DNA of 64,000 bases from Pseudoalteromonas arabiensis (GTDB lineage: Bacteria > Pseudomonadota > Gammaproteobacteria > Enterobacterales > Alteromonadaceae), in assembly GCF_001550155.1 (NCBI RefSeq), contig NZ_LRUF01000008.1:186001-250000 (forward strand), read 5' to 3'. The notes below the pieces were generated by a model. That model was not told where the DNA came from. It saw only the letters and a program-made list of their open reading frames with translations, and ran no database searches. Positions 63,548 through 64,000 of the stretch are shown here, piece after piece. Within the stretch, counting starts at the first letter, position 1. Each line of letters opens with the position of its first letter. The translations under genes and the position numbers were made by a program.

Positions 63548-63615
63548 ATTGTCGTTAATTTAGATTGCAAAACTAAGTGCATGTGGCAAAGTACTTAAAT
63601 TAGGAAAGGAAAATT

Positions 63616-63960
63616 ATGCAAGTTGATGACATCCGTGCTTTTGTACCAAGTAAAAACTACCAACAATCTCAAGCTTTCTACAAGGCATTTGGCTTTGAGT
63701 TAACCACAGTTTCAGACACACTTTGTCTATGTGAAAGTGGGGAATGCGGTTTTTTCTTACAAGACTTTTATCAACCTCAATTAGCAAACAACCTGATGTT
63801 GCAGTTGAGTGTATTAGATATTGATGAAGTGTATTCACAACTACGTAGACTAAATGACTTTAACGTGAAGTACAGCGACATAACGCAAAAGCCTTGGGGA
63901 AAAGAGTTCAGTCTTTGGGGTCCTGCAGGCGAGTTATGGCAAATCATTGAATTTATTTAA
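63616..63960 (+). CDS. VOC-family (glyoxalase/bleomycin-resistance fold) protein
   Basis: A 114-residue single VOC domain. It begins DDIRAFVPSKNYQQSQAFYKAFGFEL and ends KEFSLWGPAGELWQIIEF, the terminal strand pattern of the family with its metal-ligand-like Glu. AGGAAAGG precedes the ATG. The substrate is unknown; close relatives are annotated as lactoylglutathione-lyase-like. It is followed after 18 bases by another gene start and is probably co-transcribed with it. Confidence 0.82.
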   Translation: MQVDDIRAFVPSKNYQQSQAFYKAFGFELTTVSDTLCLCESGECGFFLQDFYQPQLANNLMLQLSVLDIDEVYSQLRRLNDFNVKYSDITQKPWGKEFSLWGPAGELWQIIEFI

Positions 63961-63978
63961 TAAACAAGGAACGAAAAA

Positions 63979-64000
63979 ATGCCATTTAACGATCAAGAAC
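63979..64000 (+). CDS. Start of a gene cut by the window edge
   Basis: An ATG at 63979 preceded by AAGGAACG opens a frame that reads MPFNDQE up to the edge. Too little is present to name it. Confidence 0.45.

Overview
The window reads as chromosomal DNA of a marine gammaproteobacterium of the order Alteromonadales, most likely Pseudoalteromonas. This rests on the ndk-rlmN-pilW-rodZ-ispG-hisS-yfgM-bamB-der order, two large TonB-dependent receptors, the low-to-moderate GC content and the protein flavour. No rRNA, tRNA, CRISPR array or complete insertion sequence was found.

Layout. (1) 1-11540: a catabolic cluster on the minus strand (GH20 hexosaminidase start, KDG kinase, SSS symporter, RidA, D-aminoacylase-type deacylase, RpiR regulator, D-serine-dehydratase-like PLP enzyme) faces a TonB-dependent receptor and a lipoprotein esterase. 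The order fits uptake and breakdown of C1-oxidised chitooligosaccharides: GlcNAc-1-acid to glucosaminate to KDG to KDPG. (2) 11581-18492: a cysteine-free sirtuin-like protein coupled to a kelch protein, an NAD(P)-binding protein divergent from a LysR regulator, a tandem pair of soluble PAS-PAS-MCP (BdlA-like) proteins, and ferredoxin YfhL behind a perfect FNR-type palindrome. (3) 18500-20670: a small accessory pocket with a PUA/EVE-like gene followed by a Vibrio-type integron attC site, then a decayed S41 peptidase. (4) 20680-25498: a membrane GGDEF-EAL protein with a degenerate GGDEF site, and TrhP, also behind an FNR-type palindrome. (5) 25974-36269: the conserved housekeeping run. PilW carries a two-LysM C-terminal extension. 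(6) 36388-41599: VOC protein, zf-TFIIB protein, DUF4202 protein, a second EAL protein, a thioredoxin-like protein and YjdM. (7) 42010-45075: arsenate resistance by the ArsJ/GAPDH route with an ArsC-ArsR fusion. (8) 45251-49619: PepSY membrane protein, TauE/SafE exporter, and folate-independent methionine synthase MesD with its partner MesX behind tandem MetJ-box-like repeats. (9) 49878-58795: an accessory stretch with a LytM peptidase, small orphans and a 1950-residue DUF4011 helicase-nuclease carrying an in-frame (TGCTTC)12 microsatellite. (10) 58796-64000: orphan, AnmK, second TonB-dependent receptor, VOC protein and the start of one more gene.

How the genes work together. Region 1 is a self-contained import-to-central-metabolism pathway under a local regulator. 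YfhL and TrhP are two Fe-S proteins about 7 kb apart that appear to share oxygen-responsive control. The BdlA-like pair and the two EAL proteins suggest c-di-GMP and motility/biofilm control. The arsenic and mes operons are compact, locally regulated modules. Functions are assigned from motifs and context read by eye. No database search was run.
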